Notes: a model not told the origin generated them from the letters alone. A stretch of 64,000 nt of DNA from Metallosphaera hakonensis JCM 8857 = DSM 7519 (GCF_003201675.2 NZ_CP029287.2:1612001-1676000); one strand, 5' to 3'; counted from the first letter of the stretch, positions 1 to 9,242 are shown. Numbers and translations are program-made.

Positions 1-116
1 ATGATATATCTTCTGATAATTTAAAAAGTAAGATTTTTCCTTGAAGCAAAGGATATCTTTGTATGATATCAGGAAGATCTTTGTTCCTTAATCTATAAGT
101 GCGTAAGGAAAGGTGC

Positions 117-569
117 TTAATCCCTTCTATATTTGCCCATGAGATTACCCACAGCAATTACATGTCCTTCCATAGCATCCCTCAGATCGTCTGCAGTGAC
201 TTTTTTGAGAGCTCTAAGTGACAATTCTGTGTTCAATGCGTACACATTGTAATAATACCTATGATATCCGTGACCCTTGGGGGGACAAGGTCCATTATAA
301 CCAGTCTTACCGAAGTCATTTACTCCTTGTAGCCCGTATTGTGTCCTTTCCTTCTTTTCTATACCCTCAGGAAGTTCATTAGTTTTCAAATTGTAAATGA
401 CCCAATGTATAAACGTGCCTCCAGGTGCATCTGGATCTTCCATTATAATAGCGTAGGTTATGGCCCCAGAAATCCTCTCCCATTTTAAAGGAGGAGACAC
501 GTCTCTACCTTCACATGTATACTGAGTTGGAATTATCTCCTCGTTCTTAAAGGTTGAACTTACTAGCAT
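117..569 (-). CDS. YbhB/YbcL (PEBP, Raf kinase inhibitor-like) family protein
   Basis: A 150-residue protein of the phosphatidylethanolamine-binding protein superfamily. Visible hallmarks are DPDAP at residues 45-49 followed by HW at 55-56, and the anion-pocket motif GPCPPKGHGYHRYY at 93-106, which is the archaeal/bacterial YbhB form. There is no signal peptide, so it is probably cytosolic. The biochemical role of prokaryotic members is not settled. A TATA-like TTTTATAT lies at about 585-595 on this strand, so it probably has its own promoter, although it follows the proteasome gene by only 31 bp. Confidence 0.9.
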   Translation of the reverse strand: MLVSSTFKNEEIIPTQYTCEGRDVSPPLKWERISGAITYAIIMEDPDAPGGTFIHWVIYNLKTNELPEGIEKKERTQYGLQGVNDFGKTGYNGPCPPKGHGYHRYYYNVYALNTELSLRALKKVTADDLRDAMEGHVIAVGNLMGKYRRD

Positions 570-600
570 GAAATAAACTAATCAAGATCATATAAAACCT

Positions 601-1254
601 TTACATTACCTCCCTTTTATTTAGGTAAATTTCCTTTTCAGCATGACCATCCTTGGTTATCTTAGTGACAATAACGCCTGTACCGGTAAAGGAATCTCTC
701 TTGATCGCAGACGATACTGCCCTAGCAGCTAAATCCATCGCCTGATCCCCACTGAGATCGGGTCTATATCCATCTTCCAGAACACCCATAGCAACAGGCG
801 ATCCTGATCCTGTAGCCACATAAGTTTCCTCAGTCATATCTCCCAGGTAATCTAGATTAAAGAGCCTCGGTTGGGTATCATAACCTCCCATTAGAATTTG
901 AACTAGATAAGGGAAATATTTGTTCTGAGATAGTATATTTGTTAAATATGTGGCTAATGCCTTTACCGTAATAGGTCTATTTCCAGAGATCTGATTGTAG
1001 TGATATATGTTCTTCATGTAATTGTAGATGAATTGTAAATCGGCTACACTTCCTGCGGTAGTTATGCCAATTTTATCATCTATATAAAGGATCTTCCTTA
1101 CCATCTTGTTAGCGACGAAGAACCCAGCACTGGCCCTCCTATCGGCTGCTAAAATAACCGCGTCCTTAACAACTAAACCTACTGTAGTTGTCCCCTTAAG
1201 GATCTTGATCTTGTCCTTTGACGGCCTACTTTCAAAATCTGGAAATCCTTCCAT
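601..1254 (-). CDS. psmB: Proteasome beta subunit, catalytically competent
   Basis: 20S proteasome beta subunit with a 21-residue propeptide ending in Gly. Cleavage before Thr22 gives the mature N-terminus TTTVGL. With Thr22 as position 1, Asp38 and Lys54 fall at 17 and 33, which completes the Thr1/Asp17/Lys33 catalytic set, so this is an active subunit. The SGS motif near residue 150 and GTG near 192 are also typical. It would assemble into the central rings of the cytosolic 20S core. Sulfolobales encode more than one beta subunit; this looks like the processed active one. A TATA-like AAATATTTG lies about 30 bp upstream. Confidence 0.95.
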   Translation of the reverse strand: MEGFPDFESRPSKDKIKILKGTTTVGLVVKDAVILAADRRASAGFFVANKMVRKILYIDDKIGITTAGSVADLQFIYNYMKNIYHYNQISGNRPITVKALATYLTNILSQNKYFPYLVQILMGGYDTQPRLFNLDYLGDMTEETYVATGSGSPVAMGVLEDGYRPDLSGDQAMDLAARAVSSAIKRDSFTGTGVIVTKITKDGHAEKEIYLNKREVM

Positions 1255-1518
1255 CTCAATCTTGTCGTATTAGTGGAGACAAATATTTGAAACTTTGTTT
1301 AGCTCACAGTATCATTGATGTAAAGCCTAAGCTATGTAAAGTATTCAAGTTTCTACCTAAAGTAACGTGAACACCGATTTAGCCAAGTGTAAGTAAAAGT
1401 CTTCCTACAGCCTGTAAGACCAGGTTATCTATCCATGTAATGGAGGATTAAGGAAGTAGTTAGCCCCACTACATAGTCCATAATTAGGTCCTACTTTAGG
1501 TGTTCAAGAGGAAACCGG
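1255..1518. other. Gap between divergent psmB and rfcS
   Basis: About 300 bp lie between psmB and the preferred rfcS start. The left edge holds the psmB promoter and the right edge the rfcS promoter. I found no convincing ORF, tRNA, C/D box RNA or repeat in the middle. Confidence 0.5.
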
Positions 1519-1527
1519 TTTTTTATG
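1519..1527 (+). promoter_or_regulatory. TATA box of the rfcS-rfcL operon
   Basis: TTTTTTATG preceded by the purine/C-rich GAAACCGG, which resembles a BRE. Its centre lies about 34 bp before the ATG at 1557, so a transcript would start at about 1549. This argues against translation from the GTG at 1500, which lies upstream of the promoter. Confidence 0.55.
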
Positions 1528-1556
1528 TTTCCTCTCAATATTCAGAACAGATAATA

Positions 1557-2534
1557 ATGGATGAAATTTTATGGGCGGAAAAATATAGACCTAAATCTCT
1601 TGATGATATTGTAAACCAGCGAGATATAGTAGAAAGATTGAAGCACTTCGTTAGAGAGAAAAATATGCCACATTTACTTTTCGCTGGACCACCAGGAACT
1701 GGGAAAACTACTTCTGCATTAGCTCTAGTACATGACCTATATGGAGAGAATTATGAGCAATATCTCTTGGAGCTTAATGCTAGTGATGAAAGGGGGATTG
1801 ACGTTATCAGGAATAAGGTAAAGGAGTTCGCTAGAACCATAGTTACTGGAGATGTCCCCTTTAAGACGGTTCTGTTGGATGAAGCCGACAATATGACCGC
1901 CGATGCTCAGCAAGCTTTAAGGAGGACAATGGAGCTTTTCACTGAGACTACGAGGTTTATTTTAGCGTGTAACTATTTGAGTAAGATCATTGATCCAATT
2001 CAGTCCAGAACCGCCCTATTTAGGTTCTATCCGCTTAAGAAGGAGGACGTTATCTCCAGGCTAGAGTATATAGCCAAGCAAGAGGGAGTTCAGTTTGAAC
2101 CTAAGGCGCTTGACGTAATCTATGATGTAACAAGTGGGGATATGAGAAAGGCTATCAATGTACTTCAGGCAGCCTCTGCTTATGGTAAGGTAACCCAAGA
2201 CGCAGTGTTCAAGGTTTTGGGCCTAGCCCAACCAAAGGAAGTTAGGGATATGGTTAAACTCGCTCTTCAAGGCAAATTCCTAGAGGCTAGAACTAAGTTG
2301 TTATCCCTAATGATTAACAATGGTTTATCAGGAGAGGACATAGTGAAACAGGTGCACAGAGACATCTTTTCAAATGAATATCAAATACCGGAGGAGTTGA
2401 GAGTACTTATGAGTGACTATGTAGGCGAAACTGAGTTCAGGATCATTGAGGGGGCAGACGACGAGATACAACTTTCAGCTATGTTGGCCAAGTTAGCAAT
2501 ACTGGGCCAGAAGTATCTAGGGGAAAAGAAATGA
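1557..2534 (+). CDS. rfcS: Replication factor C small subunit (clamp loader)
   Basis: AAA+ ATPase of the clamp loader that opens PCNA and places it on primer-template DNA. With the ATG at 1557 it is 325 residues and begins MDEILWAEKYRPK, the family N-terminus. Walker A GPPGTGKT is at 44-51, Walker B LLDEAD near 104, and the SR arginine-finger motif in QSRTALFRF near 153. The open frame continues upstream to a GTG at 1500, but the extra 19 residues do not resemble the family and contain the TATA box. The stop overlaps the rfcL start by 4 bp, so the two subunits are translationally coupled. Confidence 0.95.
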   Translation: MDEILWAEKYRPKSLDDIVNQRDIVERLKHFVREKNMPHLLFAGPPGTGKTTSALALVHDLYGENYEQYLLELNASDERGIDVIRNKVKEFARTIVTGDVPFKTVLLDEADNMTADAQQALRRTMELFTETTRFILACNYLSKIIDPIQSRTALFRFYPLKKEDVISRLEYIAKQEGVQFEPKALDVIYDVTSGDMRKAINVLQAASAYGKVTQDAVFKVLGLAQPKEVRDMVKLALQGKFLEARTKLLSLMINNGLSGEDIVKQVHRDIFSNEYQIPEELRVLMSDYVGETEFRIIEGADDEIQLSAMLAKLAILGQKYLGEKK

Positions 2535-3862
2535 CTGTTCCGTGGGTGGTCAAATACAGGCCAAGAACTCTCGACGAAGTAGAAAACCAAGAGGATGTAA
2601 AGGATGAACTAAGGGGATGGATAGAATCTTGGCTCAAGGGCAAGCCTACAACCAATGCAGTACTACTTTATGGACCGCCCGGAACCGGGAAAACTACACT
2701 CGCCCTGGCCCTCGCGAACAGCTACGGCCTAGAGCTAATTGAGATGAATGCGAGCGATTCAAGGAACCTAAGCTCCATAAGAGGAGTAGCTGAGAGGGCT
2801 TCAATAACTGGTTCCCTATTTGGGGAAAAGGGGAAGTTGATATTTCTTGATGAAGTCGACGGAATCCAGCCTAAACAAGATTATGGAGCTATTTCTGCAA
2901 TGCTGGAGGTACTCAAAAATACTAAGTTTCCAGTGATTATGGCTGCTAACGATCCGTGGAATCCCAATTTAAGGGATCTTAGGAATGCAGTGAAGATGAT
3001 AGAAGTGAAGCGATTGGGTAAAATTGCCCTAAGAAGACTATTGAAGAGAATATGTACCAACGAGAAAGTTAAATGCGAAGATAAAGCTATAGATGCTCTA
3101 ATTGAGGCCTCAGATGGAGATGCGAGATATTCAATAAACTTCCTGCAGTCCATCGCCGAGGGCTATGGAGAAGTTACCGAGAAACTAGTGTCAGAGTTAG
3201 TGAAAAGAAAAGAAAGGGAACTAGATCCCTTTGAAACTATCAGGAACGTGTTCTGGGCCAGATTTGGCTGGCAAGCTAAACAGGCAGTCTCTAATTCACA
3301 GGTAGAGTATGACTTGCTAATGAGATGGATCTCAGAAAACATCCCTGTACAATACGATTCAATATATGATGTTTGGAGAGCCTACGATGCCCTGGCAAGG
3401 GCTTCGATATTCCTAACCAGGGCTAAATTATCTAGCTGGGACATGTTAAGTTATACCTTTGATTTGATGGGACCAGGCGTCGCCATGGCGGAAATTGGGA
3501 AGAAAAGCCAAACCTGGAAGGCCAAGTGGAAGAAGTACCAGTTCCCCACACTAGTGCAACAGCTTTACAGGTCTAAAAAGACGAGGGAGATTAGGGACGA
3601 GATAATAGGTAAAATAGGGCGAAAGTTACACTCCTCATCGAGCAAAGTCTATAATGATGTCTTTCCTCTTTTTGTAGTTATTGCATCTGCAGATAAAGAG
3701 AGCATTCAAAAGTCATTGGGACTTACCCAAGAAGAAATAGATTTCATGGAATCTATTCAGGGCTCTCAGGTATCCGAAGAAACCAGAGAACGAAGTGCTG
3801 GGACCAGCAGATCAAGCTCTACAAGGTCATCCACTAGGTCGTCTAGAACTAGGAAATCTTGA
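2531..3862 (+). CDS. rfcL: Replication factor C large subunit
   Basis: The large clamp-loader subunit, which joins RfcS in the archaeal RFC pentamer. Walker A GPPGTGKT is at 48-55 and Walker B FLDEVD near 107; the C-terminal half is the helical collar. It overlaps rfcS by four bases (ATGA). The last ~35 residues are a Ser/Arg/Thr-rich low-complexity tail, and I see no QxxLxxFF-type PCNA-binding box, which many archaeal RfcL proteins carry at this end. The 3' end overlaps moaC on the opposite strand by 14 bp. Confidence 0.93.
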   Translation: MTVPWVVKYRPRTLDEVENQEDVKDELRGWIESWLKGKPTTNAVLLYGPPGTGKTTLALALANSYGLELIEMNASDSRNLSSIRGVAERASITGSLFGEKGKLIFLDEVDGIQPKQDYGAISAMLEVLKNTKFPVIMAANDPWNPNLRDLRNAVKMIEVKRLGKIALRRLLKRICTNEKVKCEDKAIDALIEASDGDARYSINFLQSIAEGYGEVTEKLVSELVKRKERELDPFETIRNVFWARFGWQAKQAVSNSQVEYDLLMRWISENIPVQYDSIYDVWRAYDALARASIFLTRAKLSSWDMLSYTFDLMGPGVAMAEIGKKSQTWKAKWKKYQFPTLVQQLYRSKKTREIRDEIIGKIGRKLHSSSSKVYNDVFPLFVVIASADKESIQKSLGLTQEEIDFMESIQGSQVSEETRERSAGTSRSSSTRSSTRSSRTRKS

Positions 3863-4292
3863 CTTTCTCGATTACTCTAATGTTGGTTATTTCGGTCTCT
3901 GGATATTGCCCTTTTTCATCCTTTTCGTATTTTTTGACCATATCCCAGATAGTGAGTAGAGCCACACTAACAGAGGTTAATGCCTCCATCTCTACTCCAG
4001 TCTTGTAGTGAGCCGTAACCTTACTTTTGACCCTTATTCCATCATTCTCTAAAACAACTTCGACCTCAACTCTCTCCAAAGGTATCGGATGGCATAGGGG
4101 GAGCAAATCAGGCGTCCTCTTTGCTGCTAAAATCCCAGCAGTTTTTGAGACCGATATAACATCGCCTTTTTCAATTTTTCCTTCTTTGATAAGCATAACT
4201 GTAGTCGGTTTTAGTTTTATGAAACCTTCAGCTGTAGCCTCTCTTAATACGATATCCTTGGCGGAAATATCCACCATTACGGCATCCTTCAA
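3849..4292 (-). CDS. moaC: Cyclic pyranopterin monophosphate synthase MoaC
   Basis: Converts the MoaA product to cyclic pyranopterin monophosphate, the second step of molybdenum/tungsten cofactor synthesis. At 147 residues it is full length. Family residues are visible: Lys50, the LCHPIPL block with His68, the EMEALT block with Glu101/Glu103, and the Asp117-Lys120 pair in WDMVK that matches the catalytic D...K of E. coli MoaC. Its start overlaps the stop of the upstream winged-helix gene by 4 bp. Other cofactor genes (mobA, moeA, mobB) lie 18 kb away. Confidence 0.94.
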   Translation of the reverse strand: MKDAVMVDISAKDIVLREATAEGFIKLKPTTVMLIKEGKIEKGDVISVSKTAGILAAKRTPDLLPLCHPIPLERVEVEVVLENDGIRVKSKVTAHYKTGVEMEALTSVSVALLTIWDMVKKYEKDEKGQYPETEITNIRVIEKVKIS

Positions 4293-4543
4293 AGCTCCTC
4301 AAGTTCTTCAATCAAATTTCTCAGTATTATAACCTTTCTATTGGTCATGTTAATTTTTACTACTTTAACTCTACCTGAGTCATATAATTCTACCAGTCCC
4401 ATTTTCTCCAACGCACTAACCTCTCTCTTTGTAATAACGAATCTTAGTTTGGCTCTTCTAGCTAGGTTGCTGATGGGCATTTCTCCTTCCTTTAACAAGG
4501 TAGAGAGAATCCTTAGTCTATAGAGGCTCCTCTCTGTTATCAA
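4289..4543 (-). CDS. Small winged-helix protein, putative regulator
   Basis: An 84-residue protein with a helix-turn-helix pattern (about residues 18-50: SNLARRAKLR, VITKREVSALEKMGLVEL) followed by a beta wing (SGRVKVVKI). It looks like a one-domain winged-helix DNA-binding protein. It overlaps cdc6 by 26 bp at its 5' end and moaC by 4 bp at its 3' end, so the three genes are probably co-transcribed in the order cdc6, this gene, moaC. Its target is unknown. Confidence 0.7.
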   Translation of the reverse strand: MITERSLYRLRILSTLLKEGEMPISNLARRAKLRFVITKREVSALEKMGLVELYDSGRVKVVKINMTNRKVIILRNLIEELEEL

Positions 4544-5771
4544 TTTTACTCCGCATCGTCCTATTTATTAGCTCTTCAAGATCCCCCGTTATGGGGACCG
4601 CCAGTGATATCAATGTGGTTCTCCCTCTCATTCCCTTGCCACTTTGCTGGGTCTCAAGTATCCCCATAAGTTTCATCCTTCTAACGTGTTCGTATAACTG
4701 AGTATGTCCTCTGGGCTCTTCACCAAGCTCGGCACACAGGTCAGCGTATTCCTTCTCCAGTTTCCCCATGGGCACAGAATCCACTTTTAGCCTATTATGG
4801 AGATTTATTATGGCCTTAAGTATAATCAAAGGATGAAGTTCAAGGATAGGTATCTCATCAAGTACCTCTCCCGCTTCAACATTTATCCTGGAATTGGCTT
4901 CCTTTGCATGTTCAATAAGAACTGAGGGTGAGTTCTTTATTTCTGCTATCTTACCAGCCATCTCTAGGGTCTCTATAGCGGACCTAGCGTTACCGCTTCC
5001 GCCCTTGTCTCGTCCATAAATTTCTGAAATATAGCTTATTGTTTCCTCCTGGACTACATTGGGTTGAAATGCCTCGTTTACTCTATCGGTCAATATATCC
5101 TTAAGTTCTCCAGACCCATACGGTTCAAATCTTATGATGTTTCGTATTATATGGTCTTTTATACTTCTGTCTAGAATGGATAAGTCTTGCTCATCTCTCA
5201 TTATAAAGATATAGCTAATATGACGCTTTGAAGAAGACAATTCATCATATAATCTTACAAGGAAGTAGATGTCCTCTTGGGAAGCTGTTTTGATTAAGTA
5301 ATCGAACTCGTCTAAGGCTAGAATAAGGTGTACGTTCCTCTTCACCAGATAATCATGTATAATTTTGAAAGCTTCCTGCACAGATAATCCCCTTGTCGGT
5401 ATGGGCAATTTCAGAGATGATGCAATCTCCATTACAAGCGGATAGAGAGTTCTTTGCCTATGGCAGTTTACATGCACGTATTCCAATCTTAGTCCTCTTT
5501 CGCTGAGCTTATCCTTGAACGCTTTTCCGAAGCTCTTAGTGGTCACCGTTTTTCCGGTTCCCATGTGTCCAGATATCACAACCCTTATTGACGTGTTATC
5601 AATAGATGTGGTAAGGTCCCTGAAGATAAGCGTGAGTTCCCTTATTTTGTCTTCTCTATGTGGCAACCTACTTGGAATATGTTCAGGTTGTAGTGCTTCC
5701 CTCCTTTTGAAAATTGAGCTCTCCGATAACCCACTCTCTATAATGTCTTCAAGTTTAGTCGTAACTTTCAC
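4518..5771 (-). CDS. cdc6: Orc1/Cdc6 replication initiator
   Basis: Origin-binding AAA+ initiator of 417 residues. Walker A GHMGTGKT is at 68-75 and Walker B LALDEFD at 151-157; the last ~110 residues form the winged-helix DNA-binding domain. Sulfolobales have three paralogs; the neighbourhood RFC-MoaC-Cdc6-GINS23-MCM matches my memory of the paralog beside oriC2 of Saccharolobus (called Cdc6-3 or Orc1-3 in origin studies), but the paralog cannot be fixed from the sequence alone. A gap of about 33 bp separates it from the THUMP-like gene upstream. Confidence 0.92.
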   Translation of the reverse strand: MKVTTKLEDIIESGLSESSIFKRREALQPEHIPSRLPHREDKIRELTLIFRDLTTSIDNTSIRVVISGHMGTGKTVTTKSFGKAFKDKLSERGLRLEYVHVNCHRQRTLYPLVMEIASSLKLPIPTRGLSVQEAFKIIHDYLVKRNVHLILALDEFDYLIKTASQEDIYFLVRLYDELSSSKRHISYIFIMRDEQDLSILDRSIKDHIIRNIIRFEPYGSGELKDILTDRVNEAFQPNVVQEETISYISEIYGRDKGGSGNARSAIETLEMAGKIAEIKNSPSVLIEHAKEANSRINVEAGEVLDEIPILELHPLIILKAIINLHNRLKVDSVPMGKLEKEYADLCAELGEEPRGHTQLYEHVRRMKLMGILETQQSGKGMRGRTTLISLAVPITGDLEELINRTMRSKIDNREEPL

Positions 5772-5804
5772 CTTATCCTTAACTTAGCGGTTATACTTTA
5801 TATT

Positions 5805-6302
5805 TTAAGAGAGGGAGTGGACTGAAACTTTCTCTTGACCCGGCTTCAATAGGGAGAGCGTAGAAACGTTTCCTATAACATTTATTGAAAGTTTTAAATC
5901 AAAATTTTTAGAATCTATCTTGAAGCGGTCTCTTATCATACCTCCAATAGCCATTTGTATGGCTCTACAATCAAAGGTTCCAGATCTGACAATACATTCA
6001 ATGTAAATAGAGCCTTCTTTGTTATGGAGTAGTTGTGTAGATGCGATAATTAATTCCTTATAATCCGTATTTACGCTTAAAAAGACTGGATAAACTTTTC
6101 TTGCGCACGCCGGAGGAGCCGATATTACTCTACCATAGCAAACCAAACTAGGAAGATCCGAGAATACAAGTAGAACGTTCCTTACACGCTCTTCGACTCT
6201 AGCTTCTGGATCATCTGGTATGAGTCTATTTAGTAGCTCCAATCTACATTTATTTCCCTTGTTTGGAGCCGTAGTTACAACTAATCTCAATTCTCGACTC
6301 AT
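5805..6302 (-). CDS. THUMP-like domain protein
   Basis: A 165-residue conserved-looking protein upstream of cdc6 on the same strand. The C-terminal half (about 95-150) reads like a THUMP RNA-binding fold: IYIECIVRSGTF, CRAIQMAIGGMI, then LKLSINVIGNVSTLSLL. THUMP domains usually sit in tRNA-modifying enzymes, but no catalytic domain is attached here. Its position between the candidate origin and cdc6 suggests co-expression with the initiator. The THUMP assignment rests on pattern only. Confidence 0.55.
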   Translation of the reverse strand: MSRELRLVVTTAPNKGNKCRLELLNRLIPDDPEARVEERVRNVLLVFSDLPSLVCYGRVISAPPACARKVYPVFLSVNTDYKELIIASTQLLHNKEGSIYIECIVRSGTFDCRAIQMAIGGMIRDRFKIDSKNFDLKLSINVIGNVSTLSLLKPGQEKVSVHSLS

Positions 6303-6658
6303 TTTAGCTTCCCAAGGCCTGGGGGCAAGTTATCAATCTTAACTTAATTTCTTTTCACGAATCACCTTTAATTTCTACCTGGCTTACTAAAATTCCAGAG
6401 CCATTTTCCATTTACCTAATCTAGAAGATTTTCAGAGTCTATTTGGAATCTTTCATCAGATACTTCAATATAAGCCTTTTCTTACATGATTCGGTAGTGA
6501 ACTATTCTGACGGACAGGGCTCCTACCTCAACAAGGATTTCCTGCCTCTCAGCTGCTCCTTGCCCATAGGGTTTAATTACAGGTAAAGGATAGAGTCTCT
6601 GGAGGAGTATTGAATCCCTTTTAAAGGATTTACCTTTAAACTATATTTAGTGTAGTTG
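6303..6658. other. Candidate replication origin region (oriC2-like)
   Basis: A 356-bp gene-free stretch between the cdc6-side genes and gins23-mcm. In Saccharolobus one origin lies beside the orthologous cdc6, which makes this the best candidate here. Three TTCCA/TGGAA half-sites, the core of mini-ORB elements, lie at 6393-6397, 6406-6410 and 6444-6448, but no full ORB palindrome is visible. The right end holds the gins23 promoter (TTTAAACTATATTT near 6634-6647). A 47-codon frame from TTG 6443 to TAA 6584 exists but lacks support. Confidence 0.4.
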
Positions 6659-7201
6659 ATGTCCTTGGTTAGACATAAGGCCCTTAGACGATTACTTAAA
6701 ACATGGAAAAGGAGAGTGCAGGTCTTAGATGACGCCATCAACCTAGACTTGGGAGTTGAGGAAGTCAAACTCATTAGGGGAAATCAAATAGAATTACCCG
6801 ATTGGCTCATTCATGTATTGGAACCAGGAGGATATGTATCCCAGTATCCCTTGTCTATTGAGGAAATCTCCAAGTATCTGTATCAGGAGAAGCAGAACGC
6901 AACAGTTCCTGCTTCATTAGTTCAGATCCCTTGGGATTTTTATGTCCGAGCTAGATATACCTTAAGGAAGCTCTCGTCAAGTCAAAATCAAGGGGATATT
7001 GAAAACTCAAAGAAACTGTCCCAAATGGTAGAGGATATACTTAGAGTGAGAATGAGGAAAATTGTCCAATTAGCTAGTTTAAATGTATGGGACCAAACCC
7101 TTATAAGTAAGATGACGCCAGAGGAAATTTTGGTATTCCAGGATTTGAGACGTTCATTAGATGCCATAAACGGTGACAAGAATGGAGACTCCACAACTTG
7201 A
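6659..7201 (+). CDS. gins23: GINS23 subunit of the replicative helicase complex
   Basis: Archaeal GINS subunit of the Gins23 type, a part of the CMG-like complex (Cdc45/RecJ-MCM-GINS). The 180-residue protein has the B domain early (VEEVKLIRGNQIELPDWLIHVL) and the helical A domain after about residue 75 with the IPWDFYVRARYTLRKL signature. ATG 6659 is favoured over the TTG at 6656 because TATA-like sequence at about 6634 would give a nearly leaderless message. The 3' end overlaps mcm by 20 bp, so the two are one operon. Confidence 0.85.
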   Translation: MSLVRHKALRRLLKTWKRRVQVLDDAINLDLGVEEVKLIRGNQIELPDWLIHVLEPGGYVSQYPLSIEEISKYLYQEKQNATVPASLVQIPWDFYVRARYTLRKLSSSQNQGDIENSKKLSQMVEDILRVRMRKIVQLASLNVWDQTLISKMTPEEILVFQDLRRSLDAINGDKNGDSTT

Positions 7202-9242
7202 TTTAGCAGGGAAGCTCGAGGAATTCTTTAGGACAACGAGAAACAGTGAAGGTAACCTGAAATATATTCAGCAGATTAACGAGATCATAGCATTTAGGAG
7301 AAGAAGTATTATCGTCGATTTCAATGATATCTATCAGTATGATGAGAAAATGGCTATTGAAATAATAAATAATCCATTATCTATAATGCCTATTCTAGAA
7401 GATAAGATTCTAAAAATCATTGAGGAGCAGGATCCCCAATTTGTGGCGGAGGTTCAAAGGGTACACCTTCGTCTAATAAACGTACCTAGACTTGTAGAGT
7501 TACGCAAAATCAGGAGTAATGATATAAACAAGGTAGTAGTGGTTGAGGGAATACTCACTAAACAAACACCAATTAAAGAGAGGGCCTATCGAATAGTGCT
7601 AAAACACACTCACCCCGAATGTAATGCAGAATTCAGATGGCCGGAAGACGAGGAGATGGACGAAACAATTAAGATGCCTTCAGTATGTCCCGTTTGCGGG
7701 AAACCAGGTCAATTTGATATTATTCCACAAAAGGCGGAACTTACGGATTGGCAGAGGGTGATTATCCAAGAGAGGCCAGAGGAAGTACCCCCAGGTCAGA
7801 TCCCTAGGCAACTGGAGGCCGTGTTTGAAGATGATCTAGTAGACTCAGCTAGACCTGGGGATAGGGTTAGGTTCACTGGAGTTTTAATGATAAAGCAGGA
7901 TTCCTTCTTGAGGAAGGGTAGCAGATCTATCTTCGATATTTACCTCAAGGTTATAAACGTCGAAATCTCTCAGAAGGTATTAGACGAAGTCGAGATAACG
8001 GACGACGATAAGAAGAAGATAGAGGGCTTAGCAAAGGATCCATGGATTAGAGAGGCCATAATATCATCTATAGCCCCCTCAATTTTCGATCACTGGGAAA
8101 TTAAGGAGGCTATCGCCTTAGCGTTGTTCGGTGGTGTATCGAGAACGATGGAAGATGGGACGAGGACAAGGGGTGACATACACGTCCTGATTGTGGGTGA
8201 TCCAGGAACTGCGAAGTCACAGATTCTTCAATTCGCTGCCAGAGTTTCCCCGAGGTCGGTCTATACCACCGGAAAGGGGGCCACGGCTGCTGGTCTTACA
8301 GCTGCAGTGGTTAGGGAGAAAAACACAGGGGATTATTATCTCGAAGCCGGTGCCTTAGTCTTGGCTGATGGAGGGATCGCAGTAATCGATGAAATTGATA
8401 AGATGAGAGATGAAGATAGGGTAGCCATACACGAGGCTATGGAGCAGCAGACGGTATCCATAGCTAAGGCAGGAATCCTTGCTAAGTTGAACGCTCGAGC
8501 TACAATTATAGCAGCAGGAAACCCTAAGTTCGGAAGGTACATTCAAGAGAGAGCTGTAGCAGAGAATATAGACCTTCCCCCCACCATACTTTCAAGATTC
8601 GATCTTATCTTTATTCTAATTGATAAACCTGGCTCCGAGGACCAAAACTTGGCCAGTCATATCCTAGATATGCATGGAGGAAAGCAAGTAAGGAATTTTA
8701 TTCCCGTTGAGGACCTAAAGAAGTATATCGCCTTCGCTAGGAAATATGTGAACCCTCGCTTAAATGATGAGGCCAAGCAACTTTTGGCAGACTTTTACGT
8801 GGAGATGAGGAAGAAAAGTAGCGAGAATCCGAGCACCCCGATCCTGATTACTCCAAGACAACTCGAAGCACTCATAAGAATAACCGAGGCTTACGCCAGA
8901 ATGGCGTTGAGGGAAGAGGCTAATAGAGACGACGCTGAAAGGGCAATAAACATAATGAGGATATTCTTAGAAAGGGTGGGGATTGATGTAGAATCAGGAA
9001 CACTTGATATAGACACTATCATGACAGGGAAACCGAAGAGTGCCAGGGAGAAAATGGTAAAAATCATAGAAGTAATAGACCAGCTTTCAAAGGACTCTGG
9101 ATGTGCCAAACTAAAGGATGTGATTAAGGAGTCCGAAAGAGAAGGAATAGAGAGGTCAAGCACGGAGAAAATTATTTCGGAAATGAAGAAAAGTGGCTTA
9201 ATCTACGAAACAGTGCCAGAGTGCTTCAAAAAGGTTAGCTAG
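7182..9242 (+). CDS. mcm: MCM replicative DNA helicase
   Basis: The homohexameric 3'-5' replicative helicase, about 686 residues from ATG 7182; the longer frame from GTG 7173 adds only three residues. Seen in order: N-terminal OB/zinc domain with a His-Cys...Cys-x2-Cys site (HPEC near 146 and CPVCG near 170), Walker A GDPGTAKS at 339-346, Walker B IAVIDEIDKM, arginine-finger motif LSRFDLIF, and a C-terminal winged helix. It is very similar in my reading to the Saccharolobus enzyme. It is coupled to gins23 by overlap, and its end overlaps the next minus-strand gene by 8 bp. Confidence 0.97.
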   Translation: METPQLDLAGKLEEFFRTTRNSEGNLKYIQQINEIIAFRRRSIIVDFNDIYQYDEKMAIEIINNPLSIMPILEDKILKIIEEQDPQFVAEVQRVHLRLINVPRLVELRKIRSNDINKVVVVEGILTKQTPIKERAYRIVLKHTHPECNAEFRWPEDEEMDETIKMPSVCPVCGKPGQFDIIPQKAELTDWQRVIIQERPEEVPPGQIPRQLEAVFEDDLVDSARPGDRVRFTGVLMIKQDSFLRKGSRSIFDIYLKVINVEISQKVLDEVEITDDDKKKIEGLAKDPWIREAIISSIAPSIFDHWEIKEAIALALFGGVSRTMEDGTRTRGDIHVLIVGDPGTAKSQILQFAARVSPRSVYTTGKGATAAGLTAAVVREKNTGDYYLEAGALVLADGGIAVIDEIDKMRDEDRVAIHEAMEQQTVSIAKAGILAKLNARATIIAAGNPKFGRYIQERAVAENIDLPPTILSRFDLIFILIDKPGSEDQNLASHILDMHGGKQVRNFIPVEDLKKYIAFARKYVNPRLNDEAKQLLADFYVEMRKKSSENPSTPILITPRQLEALIRITEAYARMALREEANRDDAERAINIMRIFLERVGIDVESGTLDIDTIMTGKPKSAREKMVKIIEVIDQLSKDSGCAKLKDVIKESEREGIERSSTEKIISEMKKSGLIYETVPECFKKVS

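Noticed and set aside
1-116. Minus-strand frame open through the left edge (39 codons)
   Set aside because: No start codon and no recognisable family; the reverse strand has only short frames. Nothing can be supported here.
1500-1556. Upstream extension of rfcS from GTG 1500
   Set aside because: It holds the TATA box and does not resemble the RfcS N-terminus.
2881-3153. Minus-strand 90-residue frame inside rfcL
   Set aside because: A shadow of the well-supported rfcL coding sequence, like most other opposite-strand frames in this window.
6443-6586. A 47-codon frame from TTG 6443 in the candidate origin
   Set aside because: No Shine-Dalgarno, no TATA at the right distance and no known family.
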